DNA of 64,000 bases from Oscillospiraceae bacterium (GCA_015065545.1 SVQA01000006.1:1-64000), one strand, 5' to 3'; positions 19,763-29,000 are shown, numbered from the stretch's first letter. A program made the numbers and translations. The notes: generated from the letters alone by a model not told the origin.

Positions 19763-19839
19763 GGGCCATTAGCTCAGTTGGTTAGAGCAACCGGCTCATA
19801 ACCGGTTGGTCCGGGGTTCGAGTCCCTGATGGCCCACCA
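19763..19839 (+). tRNA. tRNA with CAT anticodon, probably tRNA-Ile2 (lysidine type)
   Basis: Acceptor GGGCCAT/ATGGCCC, discriminator A, encoded CCA, anticodon stem ACCGG/CCGGT and loop CTCATAA with anticodon CAT. The 1-72 pair is a normal G-C and the three-GC anticodon stem of initiator tRNA is absent, so it is not the initiator. The loop CTCATAA and D-arm resemble bacterial tRNA-Ile2, whose C34 is changed to lysidine by TilS to read ATA. Elongator Met cannot be excluded without a classifier. Confidence 0.85.
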
Positions 19840-19840
19840 T

Positions 19841-19886
19841 AACAAAAGACAGAGATACCAAATGGTATCTCTGTCTTTTGTTTTAT
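19841..19886 (+). terminator. terminator of the CAT tRNA
   Basis: Perfect 18-bp hairpin (arms 19842-19859 and 19865-19882) with a short A-rich loop, followed by TTTTA. It starts right after the CCA. Confidence 0.9.
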
Positions 19887-20150
19887 CAGTACAGTGGCGT
19901 CATCAGGGACTCGAAGGCGACTGTGCCGAGGCTAAGGCGCGGAGTCGCTGAAAGCCGACGGCAAAAATGATTCGGGGAATCATTTTTAAGGAGAGCGTTG
20001 ATGAATTTCTGTCAGGAAACACGCCCTATCATGCGAGGTAGCCGACACTCTCCAACAAACACATACTGATGGCCCACCATTTCAAAAGTGGAGTCATCAG
20101 GGACTCGAAGGCGACTGTGCCGAGGATGAAAACTTAAAATTAAATTATAT
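19887..20150. repeat. repeats derived from the tRNA 3' end
   Basis: A 33-bp direct repeat is present at 19900-19932 and 20093-20125. Its first half (CATCAGGGACTCGAA) is the reverse complement of the tRNA T-arm. The tRNA 3' end CTGATGGCCCACCAT (19826-19840) is repeated at 20066-20080. The middle holds a hairpin AAAATGATT/AATCATTTT and complementary GGAGAG...CTCTCC arms. There is no ORF. It resembles an integration scar or a small structured element seeded from the tRNA. Confidence 0.6.
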
Positions 20151-20178
20151 TTGAGAATTTTTACACTTGTGATATAAT
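20151..20178 (+). promoter_or_regulatory. promoter of the NodB-like gene
   Basis: -35 TTGAGA (20151-20156), 16-bp spacer, -10 TATAAT (20173-20178) with an extended TG motif just upstream. Confidence 0.7.
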
Positions 20179-20219
20179 AGTCAAAACAGATATTAAGTCA
20201 ATCTTCACGGAGGCATTAT

Positions 20220-20903
20220 ATGAAAATTGTGAGTCTGAGCTTCGATGACGGAACAATATATGATGAAAGATTTATAGAATTACTTAATAAGTATAACTTA
20301 AAAGCAACTCTTAACATAAATTCCGGTCTGAAGGATTTCGTATGGTATTACGAAGGTAAGCCCATAAAAAGACTTGACCCGAGCATAGCAAAAAATATGT
20401 ATGACAGTCACGAGGTTGCTTCCCATTCCCTTACACACCCCTATTTTTCTTCTTTAACAAATGAGGAAATAACAAAAGAAGTTGCAGAGGATATTAAAAA
20501 TCTGACAGATATTTTTTCTCGGGATATTACAGGCTTTGCTTTCCCTTTTCACGACCAGACAGAACAAAATATCCAAACTGTTAAAGATACCGTAAACCTC
20601 GATTACATCCGCTATTCCTTCCTCACCGACACATACTCCCCCAAGGACAGATACCATATTCCCATAAATGCTCTGTATGACGATTCGGACATCTACGAAA
20701 AGCTTGAAAAATTCAAGAAAAACGATTTGGAGAATTCTTTATTTGTTATTGCAGGTCATTCCTATGAATTCGAAATGAAAGACGATTGGGATAAAATAGA
20801 GAAGCTGTTATCTTACCTTAAAAACGATACCGAAATCACTGTGTTACCCTTAAAAGACGCAGTAAAAACAATCTTCTCATCCACCCCCGAATTTTCTCTT
20901 TGA
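20220..20903 (+). CDS. polysaccharide deacetylase (NodB) family protein
   Basis: 227 aa. The NodB homology motifs are visible: LSFDDG at residues 6-11 (motif 1, catalytic base and metal Asp) and EVASHSLTHP (motif 2, two metal-binding His). It has no signal peptide, so it would act inside the cell or be a short cytosolic variant. The family removes N- or O-acetyl groups from sugars; the substrate here is unknown. CACGGAGG lies 6 nt before the ATG, and the gene has its own promoter. Confidence 0.85.
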   Translation: MKIVSLSFDDGTIYDERFIELLNKYNLKATLNINSGLKDFVWYYEGKPIKRLDPSIAKNMYDSHEVASHSLTHPYFSSLTNEEITKEVAEDIKNLTDIFSRDITGFAFPFHDQTEQNIQTVKDTVNLDYIRYSFLTDTYSPKDRYHIPINALYDDSDIYEKLEKFKKNDLENSLFVIAGHSYEFEMKDDWDKIEKLLSYLKNDTEITVLPLKDAVKTIFSSTPEFSL

Positions 20904-20920
20904 AACATCAATTCGTTACC

Positions 20921-20960
20921 AAAGACACTCTCTTTTCACGAAAGTATCTTTTGTTTTAAT
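20921..20960 (+). terminator. weak terminator after the NodB-like gene
   Basis: Hairpin AAAGACACT/AGTATCTTT with one mismatch, then TTGTTTTAAT. Weak. Confidence 0.4.
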
Positions 20961-20977
20961 TCTGCATTACTTTTTGG

Positions 20978-21006
20978 TTGCATTCGCTTTAATTTGCTGA
21001 TATACT
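20978..21006 (+). promoter_or_regulatory. promoter of the DUF1015 gene
   Basis: -35 TTGCAT (20978-20983), 17-bp spacer, -10 TATACT (21001-21006) preceded by TGA. Confidence 0.65.
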
Positions 21007-21044
21007 GTTAGTGTATTTATTTTTTATAAACGGAGGTTTTTATT

Positions 21045-22328
21045 ATGGCACAGATAAGCGCATTCAAAGGCTTACGCTTTAACACAGAAGCAGCAGGCAA
21101 CATCAAGTCCCTCTGCTGTCCCCCTTACGATATTATCAACGAGGAGCAAAGACTTGAGTTCCTCAAAAACAACGAGTGTAACATCATTCGTCTTGAGCTT
21201 CCCAAAGACGGCGAAAATCCTTACGCAGTAGCATCCGATGTACTCAAAGCTTGGGAAGATAAAGGTATCCTTATGCGTGAAGCAAAACCCGCTCTTTATG
21301 TTTACGAAGAGGAATTCACCGCCTACGGCAACCGCAATTCCATTAAGGGTCTTATCTGCAGACTCAAGGTTGAGGAGTTCTCAAAGGGCGTTGTTCTTCC
21401 CCACGAGTTCACACTCTCCAAGGCAAAAGAAGACCGACTCAATCTTATGAAGGCTACAAACTGCAATTTCTCTCAGATTTATGGTCTTTATATGGACGAG
21501 GAGCACACCTCCCTCGCAACAATCGACGCACTCTCCAAGGGTGCTCCCGATATGGAGTTCACCGACGAAGATAATATCACCCACCGTATGTGGATTGTTA
21601 CAGACGAAGAAACTATAACAAAGCTGGTTACTGATTTCGATGATAGAAAAATCTACATCGCAGACGGTCACCACCGCTACGAAACCGCTCTCAATTACCG
21701 CAACTACTGCCGTGAGCAAGGTATCTCCAAAGAGGGCGATGCTCAGGACTACCAGATGATCTTCCTCTGCGACATGGGTCATCCCGGCCTTGTGGTATTC
21801 CCCACTCACAGAATCGTAAGAGATTTAAATACCTTCGACAAAGACACAGTTCTTGCAAAGTGCGAGGAGTATTTTGACGTTGAGAAATTCGCAACCGCAG
21901 ACGGTATGGAGAAAATTCTCTCCGAAAAGGATGCCGAGGGCAAAAAGGCATTCGGCTTCTACACAGGCAAGGGCGAGTGGTATCTGCTGACTCTCAAAGA
22001 TATTTCTGTTATGGACACTGTTCTTCCCGATATGTGCACAGCTTCCCGTCAGCTTGATGTTTCCGTACTCCACTCCCTTATCCTTGAGAAAATCTTCGGT
22101 ATCGACAAGGAGAATATGGCACAGCAGATTAACCTTACTTATACCAAATTCTTCGAGGAAGCACTCTCTGTTGTAGATAGTGGCAAAGCCCAGTGTTCCT
22201 TCGTGCTCAATCCCACCAAGGTTACAGAAATCCGCGATGTAGCATCCGCTGGCGAGAAAATGCCCCAGAAATCCACCTACTTCTATCCCAAGATGATTAC
22301 AGGTATGGTAATGAACAAGCTGGATTAA
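21045..22328 (+). CDS. DUF1015 family protein
   Basis: 427 aa, full length for DUF1015. Typical segments are FKGLRFN, CCPPYDII near the N-terminus, NIIRLELP, the centre ADGHHRYETALNYRN and the C-terminal tail. The ADGHHR motif recalls the ParB/sulfiredoxin-like fold of the archaeal free-serine kinase SerK, and clostridial members often sit beside serA and serC. Neither is seen here, so a serine-linked role is only a guess. CGGAGG precedes the ATG, with its own promoter upstream. Confidence 0.85.
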   Translation: MAQISAFKGLRFNTEAAGNIKSLCCPPYDIINEEQRLEFLKNNECNIIRLELPKDGENPYAVASDVLKAWEDKGILMREAKPALYVYEEEFTAYGNRNSIKGLICRLKVEEFSKGVVLPHEFTLSKAKEDRLNLMKATNCNFSQIYGLYMDEEHTSLATIDALSKGAPDMEFTDEDNITHRMWIVTDEETITKLVTDFDDRKIYIADGHHRYETALNYRNYCREQGISKEGDAQDYQMIFLCDMGHPGLVVFPTHRIVRDLNTFDKDTVLAKCEEYFDVEKFATADGMEKILSEKDAEGKKAFGFYTGKGEWYLLTLKDISVMDTVLPDMCTASRQLDVSVLHSLILEKIFGIDKENMAQQINLTYTKFFEEALSVVDSGKAQCSFVLNPTKVTEIRDVASAGEKMPQKSTYFYPKMITGMVMNKLD

Positions 22329-22597
22329 GCGCCGACCACCGCAGCCCGAAAAAGTCGAGTACGAAAACTCATAAAACAATAAAAACAGAGGCTGTTTCTG
22401 AAATAGGAACAGCCTTTAATAATTTACAATACCATGATATAATCAAACAGGGCGGTGAGATTATGGATTTACCCAAACGCAAATCCCCAAGGCTCAAAGG
22501 TTACGATTACAGTACACCGGGATATTACTTCACAACAATATGCACTCACAACAAAGTAAACATATTGTCAAGAATCTGCACAATTCAAGATAACAAC

Positions 22598-22621
22598 GTA
22601 GGGGCGATTCATGAATCGCCC
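22598..22621 (+). repeat. REP-like palindrome inside RAYT, unit 1
   Basis: GTAG foot followed by a 20-bp perfect palindrome (GGGCGATTC at one side, GAATCGCCC at the other). It is translated in frame as part of the transposase. It forms an inverted pair with the unit at 22767. Confidence 0.8.
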
Positions 22622-22766
22622 GAAACACTACTGACTCCGCAAGGAAAAATCGTTGATGATATTATCTGCAATATTCCCGAGCATTTTGGTGTGACAATAG
22701 ATAAATATGTTATTATGCCAAACCATATCCATTTGATTATAGTAATCGAGGACAACGAACATTCGC

Positions 22767-22790
22767 GGGCGATTCGTGAATCGCCCCTAC
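22767..22790 (-). repeat. REP-like palindrome inside RAYT, unit 2
   Basis: Same element as unit 1 with one base changed, in the opposite orientation, ending in CCCCTAC. Also in frame. Confidence 0.8.
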
Positions 22791-22995
22791 GAAAACGAGA
22801 TATAATCGAAATGGTTGTAGGATACATAAAAATGAACTCATCAAAAGCTATCCACAATAACATCTTTAAAGGTAAGGTCTGGCAACGCTCCTTCCACGAC
22901 CATATTATCCGAGGCGAAAAGGACTACCTCAGAATATGGGAATACGTAGACACAAACCCTGCAAAATGGAAGCAGGACTGTTTTTACACGGGATA

Positions 22996-23036
22996 AAAAA
23001 GCAGGCAACGCTGTGCACATGCGTTGCCTGCTTTTT
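22996..23036. terminator. bidirectional terminator between RAYT and thiT
   Basis: Perfect 16-bp hairpin AAAAAGCAGGCAACGC / GCGTTGCCTGCTTTTT with a 9-nt loop and A/T tracts on both sides. It serves both convergent genes. Confidence 0.9.
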
Positions 23037-23052
23037 GTTTACTCTTTTCTTT

Positions 23053-23637
23053 TTATTTACTTCTTCTTAAAGGTCTTATGCTATCGCTTCTCAAATCCAG
23101 CACCGACACAACAGCCACACCGACAACAAGAGTAATCAGCATCTCGGGCAGCATATATGAACCGTTGTAAACAAGAGAATAACTTACAACTGCCCACATT
23201 CCGTCGCTATAGTCTGCCCATACAGTAACGCCCGTAAGAAAATGGCAGAGAAAGCGAAGCACACATGCAATCACTACACCTATGGAAAAGCCTGCTACCT
23301 GACTTTTGAATTTGCGGAACAAACCGCCAAAGCCCAGCACACCGAAGGCAACGATATAATCAAAAAGAATTATACACACTGCCGCCAAAGCGTTTGTAGC
23401 ATAAGAGAGGGCACTGACTCCCAGTATCATCTGGATAAGCCCGTAGATTGCTCCCACACCTATACCCCACAGAAATCCGTAGCGGTATGCGATAATCAGC
23501 ACAGGAAGCATGGAGAAAACGGTAACACTTCCGCCTGCAGGCAGGTGAAAAAGCATAACCATTGAAAGTGCAGTAGCCAAACCTAACATAACCGCACTTT
23601 CTGCAATTTTTAAAATTCGCTTTTTCTTTTGATTCAA
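23053..23637 (-). CDS. thiT: energy-coupled thiamine transporter ThiT
   Basis: Substrate-binding S component of the ECF thiamine transporter, about 194 aa and six membrane helices. The GGSVTVFSMLPVLIIAYRYG stretch and the WADYSDG-containing loop are typical of ThiT/YuaJ. The energising EcfA/T genes are not in this window. It is preceded by a TPP riboswitch, which fits thiamine uptake. I place the start at the TTG at 23637, six nt behind AGAGGTG; a GTG three codons earlier would overlap that site. Confidence 0.9.
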   Translation of the reverse strand: MNQKKKRILKIAESAVMLGLATALSMVMLFHLPAGGSVTVFSMLPVLIIAYRYGFLWGIGVGAIYGLIQMILGVSALSYATNALAAVCIILFDYIVAFGVLGFGGLFRKFKSQVAGFSIGVVIACVLRFLCHFLTGVTVWADYSDGMWAVVSYSLVYNGSYMLPEMLITLVVGVAVVSVLDLRSDSIRPLRRSK

Positions 23638-23679
23638 ACAAATCACCTCTGTAAATTTTTAAACAAAACAGAAGCCAAT

Positions 23680-23712
23680 AAAAAAACAGCACTGCGACCG
23701 GTACGCAGTGCT
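23680..23712 (-). terminator. riboswitch-controlled terminator
   Basis: Minus strand hairpin with arms AGCACTGCG/CGCAGTGCT followed by seven T. It lies just downstream of the TPP aptamer, so it is the expression platform. Confidence 0.85.
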
Positions 23713-23730
23713 GATAGTATCAGTGTATCT

Positions 23731-23819
23731 ACTCCCTACGCCGGCATTACCCGTATCAGGTTATAGGGTCCGAGAAGCACTCATTCTCAATCTCAGCCGA
23801 CTTGCCGTCAGCACCCCTG
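23731..23819 (-). ncRNA. TPP riboswitch (THI element)
   Basis: On the minus strand the conserved blocks appear in order: CAGGGGTGC, GGCTGAGATTGAGA, ACCCTATAACCTGA and GGGTAATGCCGGCGTAGGGA. These are the thi-box core positions. Binding of thiamine pyrophosphate should favour the terminator that follows and shut off thiT. Confidence 0.95.
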
Positions 23820-23833
23820 TTTTGTTTGTCTGT

Positions 23834-23862
23834 ATTTTAACTCTACCGACAAAATTTGTCAA
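23834..23862 (-). promoter_or_regulatory. promoter of the TPP riboswitch-thiT unit
   Basis: Minus strand -35 TTGACA (23857-23862), 17-bp spacer, -10 TAAAAT (23834-23839). It overlaps a GACAAAATTTGTC palindrome. Confidence 0.8.
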
Positions 23863-23878
23863 GAGTTTTTGTAATTTA

Positions 23879-24955
23879 TCAGAGCGAAAGCTTTAAGTCG
23901 CCCTCTTTGATAATACCCAGCTTTCTGAAAACCTCGCTGATAATAAGCGTAAGCACAGCAGGAGCAACAACGTGCATAAGAAGAATCTGAAGTATTGCTG
24001 CATAAGGCTCCATACCTGCCTCGGTCATAGCGGTAAAGCCGGAGAACTGACCTACAAGTCCGCTTGTACCCATACCCGAGCCGATGGGAGTATTAACCAT
24101 CTTGAACACACAGGAAGAAACAGGGCCTAAAATCGCACTTGTAATAATGGGTGGCAGCCACACAACAGGCTTTTTGACGATATTGGGCATCTGAATCATA
24201 GATGTACCCACACCCTGAGAGATAAGTCCCGAAACCTTATTCTCCCTGAAGCTCTGCACAGCAAAGCCCACCATCTGAGCCGAACAGCCTACACAAGCCG
24301 CACCGGCCGCAATACCCGAAAGGTTAAGAGACACACCCAAAGCCGCAGAACTTATGGGCAGAGTAAGAACGATACCCATAATGACAGAAACGATAACACC
24401 CATAAGGAAGGGCTGCTGCTCTGCACCCCAGTTTACAAAGTTACCAAGCATTGTCATAAAGGAAGAAACAGGAGGTCCAACAAGAAGACCTACCACTGAG
24501 CCTGCGGCGATAGTCACCACAGGGGTGAGAATAATGTCAAGTCCTGTCTTACCCGACACAAGTCTGCCGACCTCAATACCCACAAGAGCCGCTACAAAAG
24601 CACCCAAGGGCTCACCGGGACCCGCAAGGGTAACAACACCGTTTACAAGGAATGTGCCTGCAATCATCTTGGAAGCAAAGGCACCAACCATACCGCACAC
24701 AGCCGCAGAAACAGTAACAAGAGGGGATTGCTTAAACTTAACCGCAACACCCACACCGATGCCTGCACCTGTCAGAGCTTTCGCCGCACTTGCCACAAGT
24801 ACAATAAATGATCCTATGTCAGTATTTGCCATAGTCACATACTTGCCAATCTGCTCAAGTATGGTGCCAACAATAAGAGTGGCAAAAAGACCCAAAGCCA
24901 TACCCGAAAGACCGTCAATAAAAATATGATTTAAAACACTTTTAATCTTTTTCAT
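23879..24955 (-). CDS. PTS EIIC-like membrane transporter (PTS_EIIC_2 type)
   Basis: 358 aa, hydrophobic throughout with about nine to ten membrane helices. It starts MKKIKSVLNHIFIDGLSGMA and has repeated glycine-rich helices (LTGAGIGVGVAVKFKQSP, GSGMGTSGLVGQFSG). It resembles the PTS EIIC family 2 of Firmicutes, which lacks fused IIA/IIB domains. No PTS phosphocarrier partners are nearby, so the substrate, and whether it is phosphotransferase-linked at all, are unknown. It has its own promoter at 25004-25032 and AGGAGG upstream of the ATG. Confidence 0.7.
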   Translation of the reverse strand: MKKIKSVLNHIFIDGLSGMALGLFATLIVGTILEQIGKYVTMANTDIGSFIVLVASAAKALTGAGIGVGVAVKFKQSPLVTVSAAVCGMVGAFASKMIAGTFLVNGVVTLAGPGEPLGAFVAALVGIEVGRLVSGKTGLDIILTPVVTIAAGSVVGLLVGPPVSSFMTMLGNFVNWGAEQQPFLMGVIVSVIMGIVLTLPISSAALGVSLNLSGIAAGAACVGCSAQMVGFAVQSFRENKVSGLISQGVGTSMIQMPNIVKKPVVWLPPIITSAILGPVSSCVFKMVNTPIGSGMGTSGLVGQFSGFTAMTEAGMEPYAAILQILLMHVVAPAVLTLIISEVFRKLGIIKEGDLKLSL

Positions 24956-25003
24956 TATATTCAGATTACCTCCTACTTTAATTTGATAAATCGGTTAAAA
25001 TGA

Positions 25004-25032
25004 ATTTTAGCACTGTAGAAGAATCTTTGCAA
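25004..25032 (-). promoter_or_regulatory. promoter of the EIIC-like gene
   Basis: Minus strand -35 TTGCAA (25027-25032), 17-bp spacer, -10 TAAAAT (25004-25009). Confidence 0.65.
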
Positions 25033-25060
25033 TACAAAAGAAGAAATTTCCATATATAAC

Positions 25061-25095
25061 AAAAACAGACTCGAAGAAGAGTCTGTTTTTTTATA
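25061..25095. terminator. bidirectional terminator downstream of pyrR
   Basis: Hairpin AAAAACAGACTC / GAGTCTGTTTTT with a 6-nt loop and T runs on both strands. It isolates the EIIC promoter from pyrR. Confidence 0.8.
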
Positions 25096-25130
25096 TAAAA
25101 TTACGATATTTTTCGACAATATAAAGGCTT

Positions 25131-25253
25131 CACCCACCGAGGGAGCTGTCAGCGCAAGCTGACTGAGGGAGTAAAACTCCTACAAACTAAATTCTTCGCA
25201 AAACTCCTCCCGTCAAAACCTTGCGGTTTTGCCACCCTCCTCAACGAGGAGGG
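25131..25253. repeat. ACTCCCTC...GCTCCCTCGG dispersed repeat, copy 2, with extra hairpins
   Basis: On the minus strand: ACTCCCTCAGT, hairpin CAGCTTGCGCTGA, CAGCTCCCTCGG (25131-25172), as in copy 1 at 18944. Next to it are two more hairpins, AAAACC...GGTTTT (25215-25232) and CCCTCCTC/GAGGAGGG (25235-25253). No ORF. Confidence 0.6.
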
Positions 25254-25270
25254 CTTTTAAGGCTCCCAGC

Positions 25271-25807
25271 TTATTTGCTGTAAATAGCAACCAAATCTTC
25301 TCCGTCACATTCCTTGAGTCTTACGGCGATGATTTCTTCCTGTGAGGTGGGGATATTCTTGCCCACAAAGTCTGCCTTAATGGGAAGCTCGGAGTGACCT
25401 CTGTTGATAAGCACCGAAAGCTGAATCCTTGCAGGTCTGCCAAGTGCCATAACTGCGTCAAGAGCCGCTCTTGCAGTACGGCAGGTATAGATAACATCAT
25501 CCACCAGCACCACCGTCTTGCCCTCGATAGAAAAAGGTACATCGGTAGAAGACACCACGGGAGCAGAAAGTTTTTTAGCTATATCGTCACGGTGGAGTGT
25601 AATATCCAGAGCGCCGACCTCTACGCTCCTGCCCTCAATTTTCTCTATAAAATCCGCAAGTCGCTTTGCAAGAGGTACTCCTCGGGTACGGATACCGATA
25701 AGGCATAGGTTTTCCACTCCTCCGTTTTTCTCGCAAATCTGGTGAGCCATACGGATAAGGGCACGATTGATATCCGATTCCTCTAACATTTTAGCCTTAA
25801 AAATCAT
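25271..25807 (-). CDS. pyrR: bifunctional PyrR: pyr operon regulator and uracil phosphoribosyltransferase
   Basis: 178 aa. It has the PRPP-binding motif [17 protein letters not shown] and the N-terminal [15 protein letters not shown]. PyrR binds a hairpin in pyr leaders in the presence of UMP and promotes termination. It starts at [10 protein letters not shown], with CGGAGG upstream; the longer frame covers the leader RNA and is rejected. Its own leader holds a PyrR-box-like hairpin and a terminator, so it is probably autoregulated. No other pyr gene is adjacent. Confidence 0.93.
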   Translation of the reverse strand: MIFKAKMLEESDINRALIRMAHQICEKNGGVENLCLIGIRTRGVPLAKRLADFIEKIEGRSVEVGALDITLHRDDIAKKLSAPVVSSTDVPFSIEGKTVVLVDDVIYTCRTARAALDAVMALGRPARIQLSVLINRGHSELPIKADFVGKNIPTSQEEIIAVRLKECDGEDLVAIYSK

Positions 25808-25832
25808 AAGAGTTCCTCCGAAGAAAGCCTTA

Positions 25833-25943
25833 GTAAAAAGAAAAAGTCTGCAAAACGCAGACAAGAAAAGCATACGAAAACCATATCTTGTCGGCATCTC
25901 TGTACCGCATTTAAAGACATTTTTATTCGACACCTATAGTTTA
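25833..25943 (-). promoter_or_regulatory. pyrR leader attenuator
   Basis: The minus strand transcript contains a small hairpin CGGTA-CAGAGA-TGCCG (25892-25907) whose loop resembles the PyrR target (CAGAGAGG-like), followed by a terminator GTCTGC/GCAGAC with TTTTTCTTTTT (25833-25862). This is the layout of PyrR-dependent attenuation. Confidence 0.7.
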
Positions 25944-25966
25944 CCACACAAAATCGGCTTCGTCAA
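25938..25966 (-). promoter_or_regulatory. promoter of pyrR
   Basis: Minus strand -35 TTGACG (25961-25966), 17-bp spacer, -10 TAAACT (25938-25943). Confidence 0.7.
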
Positions 25967-25990
25967 TCACATCTTAAGAAGATGCTGTGC

Positions 25991-26027
25991 AAAAGAAAAG
26001 CCTGACGACAGGCTAATGTCGTCAGGC
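25991..26027 (-). terminator. terminator of the starch-binding dockerin gene
   Basis: Hairpin GCCTGACGAC / GTCGTCAGGC (10 bp) followed on the minus strand by TTTTCTTTT. Confidence 0.85.
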
Positions 26028-26053
26028 AGAAAATATATACTTTTAAGACCTGA

Positions 26054-29000
26054 TTATGCAATCAGATTCTTACCTATAGGAAGATTTGCATCCAGACCTG
26101 CTGCATTCTTCTGAATTGCAGTAGCGTCTTTTACGTTTACTTTCTCGTTCACATCAACATCGGCTGAGAGTGTTGCTGTCTCTTTAAGGGTGAGAAGTCC
26201 GGCTGTTGCTTTCTGGATTTCTGTTGCGTCCTTAACGTTCACTTTATTGTCGCCGTTAGCATCGCCAAGAACATACCTCTCAGATACTATCTCGAAATCC
26301 TTTCCGCCCTTAAGGTTCTGTGTAACGGTAACTCCGTCTGTGATAGCAGGTCTGCCAAATGTGAAGTAAGACAAAGTTCCGTCGCCTACTATAGTCATCT
26401 CTTCCATAGTAAAAGCTATCTCTGAATAGTTATTATTCTTAACTTTAAACTCCAGAGTTACAAGTATCTTTTCTTCTGTGAAATCAATACCTTCAAAAGC
26501 AGATGCATTAAATCTGATAACACCGGGTTTATTGGCATTGAACACAGCGATGTTTTTCAGATTGGGACAAGCCTTGTGGCCCTTTGTAGTGAGAAGCTCC
26601 AGATTGCTTGCATCATAAGTAATAACAGCCTGAACATCCTCAAGGAGTTTCTCTGCTTCAACCCATACCTCATAGGTTATGGTATCACCTGCCATTGTCT
26701 TGTAAAACATATCGTCAACGCAAATTTCAGCCTTAGGAGTTACTCCTGTTTCAACTCCACCCTTTAGGGTCTCTTTAACCTTGATTCCGTCTGTAATAAC
26801 AGGCTCACTTTTTGTGAAGTAGGATTCAGAGCCGTCACCCTTAATTGTCATTTCTTCTATTTCAAGTTTAATTTCGGAGTAGCCTGCATTAATAACTTCA
26901 AAATCCAGAGTAAGAAGAAGCTTTTCCTTCTTGAAATTCATACCACCGATGTAAGAAGAAACAACCTTTACTTCATCAACAAATTTTGAATTAAAGATTA
27001 CACCATTAAGGTTGGGGCAGTTTTTGCCTTCGTTTTTATCTCCGTAATATACGCAGGATTCAGTTTTGAGTTTAGTGTTATCATAGTGAACACGAGCCTG
27101 GAAATCCTCAAAGAGCCTGTCTGCTTCAAGCCACACTTCATAGGTCAGTACATCGCCGACCTTCACATCGTAAATCTTATCGTTGACACAAACCTGAGTC
27201 TTGAGATCGATATCGGACTTCTTTTTAATCTCAACTGCCTGTGTAACGGTGATTCCGTCTGTGATAACGGGCTCACTTTTTGTGAAGTAGGATTCAGAGC
27301 CGTCACCCATAATGGTCATTTCTTCTATTACAAATTTGATCTCGGAATAGCTGTTGTTCATAACAACAAAGTCAATAGTCACAAGAACTTTTCCGTCTCT
27401 GAAATCCATACCGTTTATGTAAGAAGCGTTGAATTTCACAACATTTTCTTTCTTTGAGTTGAATGCAAAGTATTTGAGATTGGGACAGTTTGTGCCCTTA
27501 CCGTTATTGCGGTAATATGCTACAGTTTCTGTAGCGAGCTTTGAGCTGTCATAGTAAACATTAGCCTGTACATCCTCAAAGAGTTCTTCTGCCTCCACCC
27601 ATACTTCATAGGTTAATGTGTCGCCAACATTCACATCGTAAACCTTACCGTCAATACAAACTCCTGTTTCGGGAGTTTCGTTGATTACAGGATCATCGTC
27701 AACATCATCCATCGGGACGAACTTTGCATCCCATCTGTTGTAGTCATTTGTACCTGTAAGCACAGCTGTTTTATCAAAGCCTTCAAAAACTATTTCATTA
27801 GTTTGATTTTTACTTTTGGGTGAGTTGAAGAGCACGCCCTCAGGCTCACAGGGAAGTTCTACCGACCAGATGTTGTTGCCTTCGTACTTGCAGGGTGTAC
27901 CCGGCCAGGCACCCAGAGCGATTTCGCCGGTAGTGTCGTTATAAGAGAAAGCGTAGATATTACCCCAGCCGAGGCTGTCTTTGAAGTACAGTTTACCACC
28001 GCCCTCGAATTTGTAAACACCATAGTCAAACGGACTTTCAGTAAAAAATCCGCCATTCACATAAAAGCCGATGCCATCTTCAAGTTTTTCATTGGGGATT
28101 TCTATGGTTTTCATAATCTCACCGTCAACAATACCGTTGAAAACGATACCGTCTACATCTGCAGGAATCTCAAGTGTGTATATATCCTCACCAAATTCGG
28201 TGGTCAAATCATACTCCATTGGAGTACCGGGCCACTGGTTCAGATGCGATTTATCGGGGTTTGTATAATAGCTATAGACACAAACCTTTTCCCAGTGATA
28301 ATTATTGGTAAAGTAAACTCTGATGTATTCAACCTCATCGTCCGGTACAAACTTTGCAGATTCTACCTTTTTGTAGTAGCCGTCTATCAGTTCGCCTGTG
28401 AGTACAGCAGTTGCACCGAAGCCGATAAAAGGAATGGATACAGTCTGATGTAAATCATCATTTGAATGGAAAATAACTGCCTCAGGCTTGCCTGTTAATT
28501 CTACAGACCACTTACCGTTGCCCTCGTTTTTGCAGGGTGTACCGGGCCAACTGCCAAGTATTTCACCGTCGCCACCATAACAGTAAGCGTAGACGTTACC
28601 CCAACCGAGACTGTCTTTAAAATAAAGCTTGCCGCTGATGCCAATCTCGTTATGAATATCATCAAATTCTTCATCGTCAGTCTTTTCGTTTTCATCGATC
28701 TTGTACTCATATACATCGTAGGACCAGTATCTTTCTTCTTTTTCTCCGAGAACGAAAATCGAACAGTCATCATACATATCTTCAGTAATGTTCTCTGTAC
28801 GGTTATTAAGCTCAGTGCCGTCATTGAACTTAATGTAATCTATATCTGCGGGAATCTCCATAGAGAAAATATCCTGACCGAAATCGTTGGTCATTTCATA
28901 CTTCATCTTCATACCGGGCCACTGACCCAGAGGTTCGCCTGTACATTCTATGCCGGGATCTCCGTAAAAGGCGTAGATAAAAGCGTTTTCCCATTCTCTG

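Larger units (their letters stand above)
22463..22996 (+). mobile_element. REP-associated tyrosine transposase (RAYT), Y1_Tnp family
   Basis: 177 aa from the ATG at 22463, which has GGCGGTGAG upstream; a much longer frame running back into the DUF1015 gene is rejected. It has the HUH motif (MPNHIHLIIVIE), the YYFTTICTHN entry and the C-terminal EYVDTNPAKW with the candidate catalytic Tyr. RAYTs are single-domain relatives of IS200/IS605 transposases that act on REP palindromes. Two REP-like palindromes lie in frame inside this gene (22598-22621 and 22767-22790) and encode AIHESP and AIRESP loops. Confidence 0.88.

Noticed and set aside
19763..19839. Initiator or elongator tRNA-Met
   Set aside because: The anticodon stem lacks the three G-C pairs and the 1-72 mismatch of the initiator, and the loop CTCATAA with the arms looks like Ile2. 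Elongator Met remains a lesser possibility.
22193..22462. Upstream extension of the transposase frame
   Set aside because: It overlaps the DUF1015 gene out of frame and crosses its stop. The ATG at 22463 with a ribosome site fits the family length.
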